The position numbers were made by a program, and so were the translations under genes. 64,000 bases of DNA from Acanthosoma haemorrhoidale (Eukaryota; Arthropoda; Insecta; Hemiptera; Acanthosomatidae): NCBI GenBank assembly GCA_930367205.1, contig OV884013.1, positions 115,339,475 to 115,403,474 of the forward strand, read 5' to 3'. This document shows positions 1 through 8,928 of this stretch, piece by piece (position 1 is the first letter of the stretch; the number at the start of each line of letters is the position of its first letter). The notes under the pieces are model-generated. The model ran no database searches, was not told the origin of the DNA, and saw only the letters and a list, made by a program, of their open reading frames with translations.

Positions 1-572
1 AGATCGTTTTCGACAAACTATACCGTCATTTTTAAGGTTTTAAACTTTAACAATCGTGAAAGCACTACCACATAGTGAAAGCAATCACCCAATCATTAAG
101 AAGCTGCAAGGTATCAAAATAAAAATATACAAAACAAATAATGTCAACCAAAATTTAAACTTGAAAAGAGAAGGTACCTAAAGTCAGTAATCATCCCCCA
201 AGTCGAAGCCGGCAAGTGCTATAGTTACTATCAAGTGAGGTATCATTCACATTACCCATATGTTGTTTGTATTTATCTTTATTCGTGGTGGCTGTGAAGA
301 TGACAATTTTTCCCATTTTTCGGACAGTAATACAGTAGAGATAGTTTTGCTGATTTTTAGTTTTATCTGTGATTTTGCTTACTTTTTTATTATTTATTCT
401 TGTATTTTAATTGAGATCAGGATCATTTTAGTTGATATTTTAATGTTTTGTTTAGCAATAATATTTTAAACATTCTGACTTTAGTCATCAGAGTTTAGTA
501 TTAAATATTTATAAATATTATATTTTATTTTGTTGTTCTTATCTATTAGTATTTATTCTAGTATTTTAATTA
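1..572. other. AT-rich spacer, no gene seen
   Basis: No finger motif, splice-linked open frame or RNA gene is visible on either strand. A 69-codon plus-strand open frame (260-469) is made mostly of Phe, Ile and Leu, as AT-rich DNA gives by chance. This is probably sequence at or beyond the 3' end of the exon array. Confidence 0.5.
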
Positions 573-1454
573 GGGGGACTGGAAAGTAATGTTGTTTTTT
601 TTACTTCAAACAGATAAATTTTTAACAAGTTTTTGTTTTTGGTAAATGATGTAATCACCCTCATTATCAGCAACCTTTCGTCATCTAGTGTGAAATTTCC
701 AATGCCTGATGGATCAAAATCAATTGGTTTTTGTGCAAAATATCTAGAGATGGCATTTTGGACATCATTCAATGTTTGAAATTTTTTGCCACTTAGAAAA
801 TGTAGCGATCGGAATAAATGGAAATCCGATATCAGCCGAGTATGGTGGTTGAGGCAATATCTCCCACCCTAATTCATTAATTTTTTCCAGGGTTCTTGCG
901 GAAAAAATAGGCGCAGTGGGGTCTTGCATTATCGTGTTGCAGAATAACGCCTTTTTTATTTACAATCGCTGGGAAATTTTCAATTAAAAATTGATTTACT
1001 CGATCCAATTGTTCACTGTAAAGATCTGCATTCACAGTTTTTCCAGGTATCAGCGATGAACAACCCCGCAAATACTCCACCAAACACACAAAAGCGCCTT
1101 TTTGGAGTGTAAACCTGGCTTAGCTGTAATTCATGCAGAAGAGATTTTTGGATTATCATAGAGGACACATTTTTCATCTCCAGCCTCACCCATCATACTC
1201 GCCCGATATTGCGCCATCGGATTTCCATTAATTCCGATCGCTAAAAATTTGGATGATGTCCAAAATGCCATCTCTAGATATTTTTCACAAAACCAATCGA
1301 TTTTGATCAATCAGGCATTGAAAATTTGATCACTAGATGGCGAAAGGTTGCTGATAACGAGGGTGATAACATCATTGATCAAAAACAAAAATTTGTTAAA
1401 AATTTATATCTTTGAATTTAATGTAAAAGAAACGACATTACTTTCCGGTCCCCC
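573..1454. mobile_element. Foldback mariner remnant (two inverted 3' halves)
   Basis: The two ends are inverted copies of each other: gggggactggaaagtaatg at the left against the complement of cattactttccggtccccc at the right, one mismatch in 19. Left half, minus strand, encodes decayed mariner transposase: LYSEQLDR, then QHDNARPH (877-1089), then the C-terminal FAQKPIDFDPSGI (566-772). Right half, plus strand, repeats the same C-terminal part: HPSYSPDIAPSDFH near 1180-1230, then DVQNAISRYFSQ near 1255-1290. So two transposase 3' ends point outward and the N-terminal half is missing. Stops and frame breaks make it inactive. It could be an inverted duplication or two nested insertions. Confidence 0.75.
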
Positions 1455-2640
1455 AAATAAATTGTTTTAACCATTCAGTTTGACGTAGCATTGAACATAG
1501 GTAGGAATATTTGTTATGTTGTTATATTTTAATAATATATTTTTATTGTTCCCACAATTCATATTTTAAATGATTAATTTGTAACCGGTCAGTTGATTTT
1601 ATCATATTTATTTTATTTTATATTGCTGTATGGATTCAGTTAGATATTAGGTTTTAATTGTTGTAACCTGTTTTTTACAACATATTTAAACATGTGTGTC
1701 CTGGATAGAACAAATTTTTTATATGTCTCATGAATGTTACAGCTCAAGCCCTCGAGAATAATGACATAGCATGTCCAAATGTTAGGGTAGAAAATCAATA
1801 AAGCTGTAGAGACACAGAGGGTGTTTTATTTCTTAATACATAAAATGTCTCAGGTAGTTGATAAATTAGAATCGCCTCCTGGTCGCTATAGGAAATAGTG
1901 TAATGTGATAACTATCTCATTAATTATCTTGCTGGCTCAGCAATTTGTATCGATCCCTTAGCCAACAATTGTTAATAATTTTCAATGTTTTTAAATAAAT
2001 TTAGTGGCTGTCACAGCAATTAACAGCCCTGTGCCTGTCTACCTTAAATATTAAAATATTTGCACCTAACATTGACATTCAAACAAGAAACAATCGATGC
2101 TCCGCATGCAGCCATGTCTGTAACAGAATCAGTAAACAGTGAGGGAGAACACTCGAATTCCCCAAAATCCCCCCCCCCAAGAAGACCTAGAAACTACTTC
2201 AAAGCCTACACTTATCTGTATAAAAACATCATCGGGTTCCATCAGAAAATTTCCTCCATCATGAGCGACAAGCATTCTCAATTAAAACAACTAAAGACAC
2301 CGTGATTATTTTAATTGCACACCTACGATGTCTATTATTAAGTTTGTTGTTTTGTATTACCTGAATTTGGAGGCCCCCCTCCCAGTCTGTCTAATCCCTA
2401 TGTGAATGCTGTGCTCTCCAATCCCATCCCCAGCAATCCAAATAAACATCAAAGGATGTGGCCTAGTGAGGTAGTTAGGCTACTAATACTATTAAATAAT
2501 TCTTATTAAACAAATATTGGATGGGGGGGATCATAGACTAACATGTTCATATTTTGTAAAAATATTTATTTATGTCACAGTTTTTTTCATTATAATATAA
2601 ATATTTAACAGGATTTTTCCTCATTATCGCTAAACATGAA
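1455..2640. other. Spacer without recognised gene
   Basis: Mostly AT-rich. A plus-strand open frame at 2060-2305 (81 codons) has a Ser/Pro-rich start containing a run of eight C and then a Tyr/Lys-rich part. It matches no family I know, and no splice or promoter context supports it. I would not call it a gene. Confidence 0.4.
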
Positions 2641-2644
2641 CCCT

Positions 2645-2760
2645 ATAATTGAGATGTTTTCGAACAGTACAATATGTTTATGAGACTTCCTATCTGGTTA
2701 GTCTTATATGGACAGTGAGAGAAATGAAATCCAGGCTGTTTTCTACACTCTCATTTTTAG
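2645..2760 (-). pseudogene. Decayed zinc-finger exon
   Basis: The minus strand aligns with the neighbouring exon at 2898-3085 from KYECGKEPGFHC onward, but reads KNESVENSLDFI with the finger cysteines gone. In-frame stops interrupt the second finger (…RLTR*EVS*). Bases still match closely (ctcactgtccatataag), so loss is fairly recent. The first-finger part and the acceptor are not recognisable. Confidence 0.7.
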
Positions 2761-2897
2761 TGATTATACAAATTATTAGTTAATTATAATACACAGAAAT
2801 TATCCTTTTACGATTATATCACATAAAAAAATTTTATTCAGTATACAACCTTTCTCATTATTATATAAATAATCAATTTATTGTTTCATTGATACTA

Positions 2898-3085
2898 TTA
2901 CATATGTAGTTTGTTACTAAAATGTTTTATGTAAATATGAGCTTTTAGATTTCCTTTCAGCTTGGTCTTATATGGGCAGTGAGTACAATGAAAACCTGGC
3001 TCTTTTCCACATTCATATTTCTGGTGAAGTGATAAGCCCCTTTTGTATTGGTAGCTTTTTCCACAAGAACATGAGTGACGAACAT
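2898..3085 (-). CDS. lola: lola-type alternative 3' exon 1 (C2HC + C2H2 fingers)
   Basis: Terminal coding exon giving a 62-residue DNA-binding tail to a BTB protein. The acceptor gggtttttag|atgttc sets the start, with two bases (AT) completing a split codon. Finger 1 ligands are C6, C8, H21, C26, with only one residue between the first two cysteines (CSC). The linker is GKEPGFH. Finger 2 ligands are C34, C37, H50, H55. A six-residue tail precedes the stop. Likely role: sequence-specific transcription regulation in the nucleus, by analogy with Drosophila lola. It is the last intact exon of the array in transcription order. An AATAAA (complement near 2878) lies just past the stop, weak evidence in such AT-rich DNA. 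Confidence 0.9.
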
Positions 3086-3759
3086 CTAAAAACCCAAAAC
3101 ATTCAATGTTATTAATAATGTAAGAACCATTAAGAGAATAGATCGTCACAAGGCAGAGGAAAGACATGTGATAATCTTGTTCAAAGGGCGCTTGGACCCA
3201 GGTTTGAGTCCCGACTGTTTTCTCTCATAAATCAATAATTATTAATATTTATTTCAAGGCATATTGTATATTTGCTTTGGGGATGGCAACTACACTTGTT
3301 AAAAGACATATGTAATAATAAAATCCAGTGTGGTAAGACACCCGTAGATTCATCTATTTGTAAAACTGTTATTACTTTTTTCTGTATATGTAATTAAGGG
3401 AATAATTACCACAAGAAAGTTTAATCAGTGCATTAAGTAAAAAGACTTAAATCGGGACTTCGATCCAGGGCTCACTAATATATTTTATTTTTTTAGTTAA
3501 TAATTCCAGCAGCTATACTCACTTGAGCAAAATAAATATAAAAACCGAACAAAAAAAAAACCCGTACACATTGTTTTGTTTTCTTTATTTTTTAATAAGT
3601 TGTAGATAATAGAAAATATATCAAAAACAATAAGATTGTAGGTTAAAAATAAATTTAATTTTGAAGTCAAATTCATCGTCATCAAATATAAAAATTGAAT
3701 ATCATTCATTTTATTTAAATTTTGTTAAAATTTATACAAATCCCACATCTTCGTCATCA

Positions 3760-3947
3760 CTAAATAGGCAGTGTAGTATTCCGATGTTTTAAAAAAATAT
3801 GTTTTTTGAGACTTCCTTTATGCTTAGTCTTGTAAGGGCAATGAGGACAATGAAAACCTGGCTCTTTTCCACATTCATATTTCTGGTGAAGTGACAAACT
3901 CCTTTTGTATCCGTAGCTTTTGCCACAAGAACATGAGTGACGAACAT
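3760..3947 (-). CDS. lola: lola-type alternative 3' exon 2
   Basis: 62-residue tail, acceptor gggtttttag|atgttc, first bases AT. Finger 1 is of the CSC type (C6, C8, H21, C26), with GYKRSLSLHQ in the variable part. Finger 2 has C34, C37, H50, H55 with HKGSLKKH before the last histidine. It ends in RNTTLPI. It is nearly identical in layout to exons 1, 3 and 4; the differences sit in the residues before and within the finger helices, where base contacts are made in this finger class. All ligands are present, so it is probably functional. Confidence 0.9.
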
Positions 3948-4341
3948 CTAAAAACCCGAAACATTCAATGTTATTAATGTTAGAACCATTAAGAGAATAG
4001 ATCGTCACAAGGCAGAGGAAAGACATGTGATAATCTTGTTCAAAGGGCGTTTGGACCAAGGTTTGAGTCCCGACTGTTTTTTCTCATAAATCAATAATTA
4101 TTAATATTTATTTCTAGGCATATTGTATATTTTCTTTGGGGATGGCAGCTACACTTGTTAAAAGACATATGTAATAATAAAATCCAGTGTGGTAAGACAC
4201 CCGTAGATTCATCTATTCGTAAAACTGTTATTACTTGTTTTCTTATAATTAAGGGCATAATAACCCAAAGAAAGTTTAATCAGTGCATTAAGTAAAAATA
4301 CTTAAATCGGGACTTCGATCCAGGGCTCACTAATATATTAT

Positions 4342-5141
4342 TTAAGTATTTATTATTTATGCATATTTTAATTATATATTTTTTCATATCATTTATAACT
4401 TATATCTAACTTTTACGTTATCTCAATGTTCTGTTAATAAAATATAGGAAACTTCTGGCAAAAGGAATAATGGTTTATTTACACACATTGATTTAAACAT
4501 GGATATACAAATTAACTACGTACGTAATAAAAGAATACTATTAAATCTAACATTAAAATGGTACCTTATAATTATTCGTAATGTGATACTAATACTGGCC
4601 AGTGTTTCTTTGTGTTGCTTTCTTCAATAATCGTCTTCTATTCGTGATTCGGATTGTCTTCCTTTAAGATGCATCGCGTGATCCGGATCGTCTTACTTGA
4701 GCGTCCTTTGTTCTCGTGCCAGGTGAAAGTGAAAAGGGCTGACCGCGCGTGGGTTGCTACCTGGGCTGGAGTCCCTCCTGGTCCTGCCTCGTCTTCTGCC
4801 GGTTCCAAGATGAAGAGAGAGAGTGTCCTCATACGTCTCGTAGGCTTATATCTTGCATCACTCCAGTGCCTTATTGATCTTTCAACTGGTTATTCAATGC
4901 CAGTTGTTTCGGATATTTATACTTTGCTTAATTTTGAAGTTTATGAAATGAAATAATTATATTAAATATTGATATTATTTTTATTAAAAATATTAATAGT
5001 TAATATAACAACAATAAAAACGTTCATCCTTTCATAGGCATGAACAACGGATCGTTCGCACGTTCTTCAACGCTTGCTTTTTCCGAGTTTATTTAAACAA
5101 ACACCATTAAAAATCATAACATTAAAATATCACAACAATAT
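4342..5141. mobile_element. Unclassified ~800-bp insertion in the tandem array
   Basis: It sits exactly between two repeat-unit words (ctcactaatatatt and ttttttagttaataatt) that are adjacent in the other units, so it arrived after the array formed. Its middle (about 4640-4850) is clearly richer in G and C than its surroundings and is open on both strands (64 and 100 codons), without any family I recognise. No clear transposase or long terminal repeat was seen. It could be a non-autonomous element or captured DNA. Confidence 0.5.
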
Positions 5142-5431
5142 TTTATTTTTTTTAGTTAATAATTCCAGCAGCTATACTCACTTAAGCAAAATAAATATAA
5201 AAACCGAAGAAAAAAAAAAACAGTACACATTGTTTTGTTTTCTTTATTTTTTAATAAGTTGTAGATAATAGAAGGTATATAAAAAACAAAAATAAAAACA
5301 ATAAGATTGTAGGTTAAAAATAAATTTAATTTTGAAGTCAAATTCATCGTCATCAAATATAAAAATTGAATATCATTCATTTTATTTAAATTTTGTAAAA
5401 ATTTATACAAAAGCACACAGCTTCGTCATCA

Positions 5432-5619
5432 CTAAATAGGCAGTATGGAATTAAGATGTTTTAAACCAATATGAGCTTTAAGATTTCCTTTCCGCTTGGT
5501 CTTGTAAGGGCAATGAGGACAATGAAATCCCGGCTCTTTTCCACATTCATATTTCTGGTGAAGTGACAAACCCGCTTTGTGTCTGTAGCTTTTGCCACAC
5601 GAACATGAGTGACGAACAT
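5432..5619 (-). CDS. lola: lola-type alternative 3' exon 3
   Basis: 62-residue tail after acceptor ggatttttag|atgttc (first bases AT). Ligands are C6, C8, H21, C26 and C34, C37, H50, H55. Finger 1 reads YRHKAGLSLHQ and finger 2 RKGNLKAHIGLKH, both different from exons 1 and 2. The tail LNSILPI matches the other members of the unit. It lies in the repeat unit just to the right of the 800-bp insertion. Confidence 0.9.
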
Positions 5620-6298
5620 CTAAAAATCCAAAACATTCAATGTTATTAATATTGTAAGAACCATTAAGAGAATAGATCGTCACAAGGCAGAGGAAAGACA
5701 TGTGATAATCTTGTTTAAAGGTTGTTTGGACCCAGGTTTGAGTCCCGACTGTTTTTTCTCATAAATCAATAATTATTAATATTTATTTCTAGGCATATTG
5801 TATATATGCTTTGGGGATGGCAGCTACACTTGTTAAAAGACATATGTAATAATAAAATCCAGTGTGGTATGACACCAGTAGATTCATCTATTCGTAAAAC
5901 TGTTATTATTTTTTTCTTATAATTAAGGGCATAATTACCCCAAGAAAGTTTAATCAGTGTATTAAGTAAAAAGTCTTAAATCGAGACTTCGATCCAGAGC
6001 CCACTAATATATTTTATTTTTTTAGTTAATAATTTCAGGAGCTATAATCACATAAGCAAAATAAGTATAAAAACCGAACAAAAAAAAAACAGAACACATT
6101 GTTTTGAATCTTTATTTTTTAATAAGTTGTAGATAATAGAAGGTATATAAAAAACAAAAATAAAAACAATAAGATTGTAGGTTAAAAAAAAATTTTATTT
6201 TGAAGTAAAATACATCATCATCAAATATAAAAATTGAATATCATTCTTTTTATTTAAATTTTGTCAAAATTTATACAAATCACACATCTTCGTCATCA

Positions 6299-6486
6299 CT
6301 AAATAGGTAGTATAGTATTCCGATGTTTGTAAACAATATGTTTTTTGAGACTTCCTTTATGCTTAGTCCTATGTGGACAGTGAGGGCAATGAAATCCTGG
6401 CTCTTTTCCACATTCATATTTCTGGTGAAGTGTTAAACTGGTTTTGTGTCTGTAGCTTTTGCCACAAGAACACAAATGATGAACAC
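6299..6486 (-). CDS. lola: lola-type alternative 3' exon 4
   Basis: 62-residue tail. The acceptor is gggtttttag|gtgttc, so the split codon ends GT here where its neighbours have AT. The N-terminal stretch is VHHLCSC rather than VRHSCSC, as in exon 5. Ligands are C6, C8, H21, C26, C34, C37, H50, H55. Finger 1 has YRHKTSLTLHQ; finger 2 has HRTKHKGSLKKH. All ligands are intact. Confidence 0.9.
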
Positions 6487-7174
6487 CTAAAAACCCAAAA
6501 CATTCAATGTTATTAATGTTAGAACCATTAAGAGAATAGATCGCTACGAGGCAGAGGAAAGGCATGTGATAATCTTGTTCAAAGGGCGTTTGGACCCATG
6601 TTTGAATCACGATTGTTTTTTCTCATAAATCAATAATTATTAATATTTATTTCTAGGCATATTGTATATTTGCTTTAGGGATGGCAGCTACACTTGTTAA
6701 AAGACATATGTAATAATAAAATCCAGTGTGGTAAGACACCCGTAGATTCATCTATTCGTAAAACTGTTATTAATTTTTTCTTTATATGTAATTAAGGACA
6801 TAATTACCCCAAGAAAGTTTAGTCAGTGCATTAAGTAAAAAGACTTAAATCGGGACTTCGATCCAGGGCTCACTAATATATTTTTTTTTTTTAGTTAATA
6901 ATTCCAGTAGCTATACTCACTTAAGCAAAATAAGTATAAAAACCGAACAAAAAAAAAAACAGTACATATTGTTTTGTTTTCTTTATATTTTAAGAAGTTG
7001 TAGATAATAGAAGGTATATAAAAAACAAAAATAAAAACAATAAGATTGTAGGTTAAAATTAAATTTAATTTTGAAATCAAATTAAAGACATCGTCATCAA
7101 ATATAAAAATTTAATATCATCCTTTTTATTTAAATTTTGTCAAAATTTATACAAATCACACATCTTCGTCAACA

Positions 7175-7250
7175 CTAAATAGGCAGTATGGTATTCCGAT
7201 GTTTTAAAACAATATGTGTTTTGAGATTTCCTTTCAGCTTGGTCTTATAT
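7175..7250 (-). pseudogene. Truncated zinc-finger exon (C-terminal third only)
   Basis: Open on the minus strand from YKTKLKGNLKTH through the last histidine and the tail RNTILPI to the stop, with no lesion. At 7250 homology to the 870-bp unit stops abruptly. The first finger, the two cysteines of finger 2 and the acceptor are absent. The foreign block 7251-7562 begins there, so a breakpoint or insertion killed this copy. Confidence 0.8.
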
Positions 7251-7562
7251 GTTATTTAAAACTGCTCTAACTTAAAAACTACACATTTAAATATTAACTG
7301 AATTGCTCCAATCAAATTAAATTACAAGAATAAATAGATTTAAAAATAAAAAAATACAAATGAGATTAAAAATAAAACAAGACAAGATAGAATAATATAT
7401 ATAACGGGATGATTCATAAAAAATGACCAGTTTTTTTTTGCTAATTTAAAAATAATTTTATTTTAACACAATTATTTTTTAATATTCAAAGTATATACGT
7501 GTTCTATGGTTTACCATCTCGAGGCTAGATGTCCAATTTTTTTCATAATACCACTCTTTGGG
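7251..7562 (-). mobile_element. Possible Tc1/mariner 3' remnant between two repeat units
   Basis: This block is absent from the other tandem units. On the minus strand, about 7480-7562 reads KEWYYEKNWTSSLEM then HRTRIYFEY before stops. That resembles the W…RW…G.YFEY ending of mariner transposases. An end-like word, ataacgggatgattcataaa, stands near 7401. No second inverted end is visible. The assignment is weak. Confidence 0.35.
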
Positions 7563-7599
7563 TTTTGAATTTATACAAAAGCACACAGCTTCGTCATCA

Positions 7600-7787
7600 C
7601 TAAATAAGCAGTATGGTACTCAGATGTTTTAAAGCAATATGTTTTTTGAGACTTCCTTTCTGCTTAGCCTTATAAGGGCAATGAGGACAATGAAATCCGG
7701 GCTCTTTTCCACATTCATATTTTTGATGAAGTATTAAACTCTTTTTGTATCTGTAGCGTTTCCCACAAGAACACAAATGATGAACTC
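7600..7787 (-). CDS. lola: lola-type alternative 3' exon 5 (no ATG)
   Basis: 62-residue tail with no in-frame ATG, so easily missed by ORF callers. Acceptor ttttttagttttag|gagttc, first bases GA. Ligands are C6, C8, H21, C26, C34, C37, H50, H55. Finger 1 is CSCGKRYRYKKSLILHQ, the only array member with RY in place of SY and ILH before the helix end. Finger 2 is CPHCPYKAKQKGSLKKH. Its 3' flank matches the 870-bp unit, but its intron upstream does not. Confidence 0.88.
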
Positions 7788-7928
7788 CTAAAACTAAAAA
7801 AAAATATATTTCATTATAACATCATATTTATACTGTTATGTTGAGCTTAAAATAGACCAAAATTCTTCCTTGGATGCTATACTATGTAAAAATATTTATT
7901 TATTGCATAACTTTCTTCTTCATCGTCA

Positions 7929-8119
7929 CTAAATAATTATTTTACTACAAAAATAATGCTGTAAAGCAATATGTTTTTTGAGACTTCCTTTCAGCTTGGT
8001 CTTATATGGGCAGTGAGGGCAATGAAATCCTGGCTCTTTTCCACATTCGTATTTTTGGTGAAGTGACAAACCCTTCTTGTATCGGTAGCTTTTGCCACAA
8101 GAACACAAATGACGAACAT
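7929..8119 (-). CDS. lola: lola-type alternative 3' exon 6
   Basis: 63-residue tail after acceptor tgtttttag|atgttc (AT). Ligands are C6, C8, H21, C26, C34, C37, H50, H55. Finger 1 has YRYKKGLSLHQ and finger 2 LKGSLKKHIALQH. The tail YFCSKIII differs from the LPI ending of exons 1-4. It is separated from exon 5 by only 141 bp, the shortest intact exon spacing in the window. A decayed sister copy lies just upstream (8292-8443). Confidence 0.9.
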
Positions 8120-8291
8120 CTAAAAACACAAAACATTCAATGTCATTATAATTTAAGATTTTGATTGCTATGTTAAAAATAAAATAGACTGAAATTCTCT
8201 CTTTAACGTTTTACAAACATATTTATTTAGTACACAGCGTTCCTCATTAATAAATAAATAGTCAATTTAGCTTTCCCCACATTATTGCTAA

Positions 8292-8443
8292 CTATAATTG
8301 ATATATTTTACAACAATATGAAGTTCCTTCCTGCTTAGCCTTATATGGACAGTGAGGGCAATGAAATCGTGGCTGTTTTCCATATTCATATTTCTGGTGA
8401 AGTGATAAACTCCTTCTGTCACAAGAACTTTAGTGACAAACAT
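8292..8443 (-). pseudogene. Decayed zinc-finger exon with destroyed acceptor
   Basis: Minus-strand bases align with exon 6. The would-be junction reads ggctttcg|atgtt, so the invariant AG has become CG. Inside, a stop follows the first histidine-like position (CH*SSC), the GKSY.YK stretch is missing, the last cysteine of finger 1 is Tyr (KYEYGKQPRFHC), and finger 2 breaks up after CPHCPYKAKQ. It is unambiguously dead. Confidence 0.85.
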
Positions 8444-8686
8444 CGAAAGCCATTCAATTTTATTTTTAGTATAAGATTTTATGAATTTACCCACTGAAAT
8501 TCTTCCTTTGCCTCTCTTAACTACAGACTTTTTTCTTTATGCTATACTTACATAACATAAGGCCTTTATAATTAATAAGTTAGGGAATGATCATATCAAA
8601 ATTAGTATATTTATAATTTGTATATTTTGGTATAAAATAATAATAATAATAATAATCAGTATTAAAAGAGTTGACAGCAGGATTTT

Positions 8687-8928
8687 TCAAAAGGTATGTT
8701 TTAGTAGATTATGTCTTTTAAGATTTCCTATACGTTTTGACTTATAAGAACAAAATTGACATTTGAACTGTGGTTCTTTGCCACATTCATAATTTTTATG
8801 AAGATATAAGCCTTGTTTGTAGCTGTAGCTTCTTCCACAAATGCATTGATATCTATTGGATGTGGATGCACCCTTTGAAATATTTGGTGCGCAAGCAGAC
8901 ATATCTGAGGAGGCCCAATTAAACGTAC
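8687..8928 (-). CDS. lola: lola-type alternative 3' exon 7 (long leader)
   Basis: 80-residue tail. Acceptor ataaaatttcag|gtacg, first bases GT. The frame stays open through a 28-residue leader (TFNWASSDMSACAPN…) before finger 1, much longer than in exons 1-6. Ligands are C29, C31, H44, C49, C57, C60, H73, H78. The finger-1 start is still the one-residue-spaced CIC, but the linker is now the common GKEPQFK, placing this exon between the left cluster and the rest. It ends TF after the last histidine. Confidence 0.9.

Larger units (their letters stand above)
2930..7250 (-). repeat. Tandem ~870-bp repeat carrying one finger exon per unit
   Basis: Exon, intron and flank recur together. The stop codons lie at 2898, 3760, 5432, 6299 and 7175. 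The flank word agttaataatt recurs at 3495, 5154, 6024 and 6893, giving spacings of 870 and 869 bp, and 1659 bp where an 800-bp insertion (about 4342-5141) splits the series. Each unit also carries the same intron words, such as acatgtgataatcttgtt and the near-identical ctcactaatatatt boundary. The last unit is cut off at 7250. High identity of intron and exon alike points to recent unequal crossing-over. Confidence 0.9.

Noticed and set aside
2060..2305. 81-codon plus-strand frame with a Pro-rich start
   Set aside because: No family resemblance, and it contains a C homopolymer. No acceptor or donor sites in matching phase were found.
3497..3709. Hydrophobic minus-strand frames recurring at 3497, 5156 and 6895
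   Set aside because: They recur only because they lie in the 870-bp repeat. They are AT-driven, lack finger motifs and vary in frame.
4654..4956. 100-codon plus-strand frame with an opposite 64-codon frame
   Set aside because: Follows the richer GC content of the inserted block. No domain, promoter or splice evidence on either strand.
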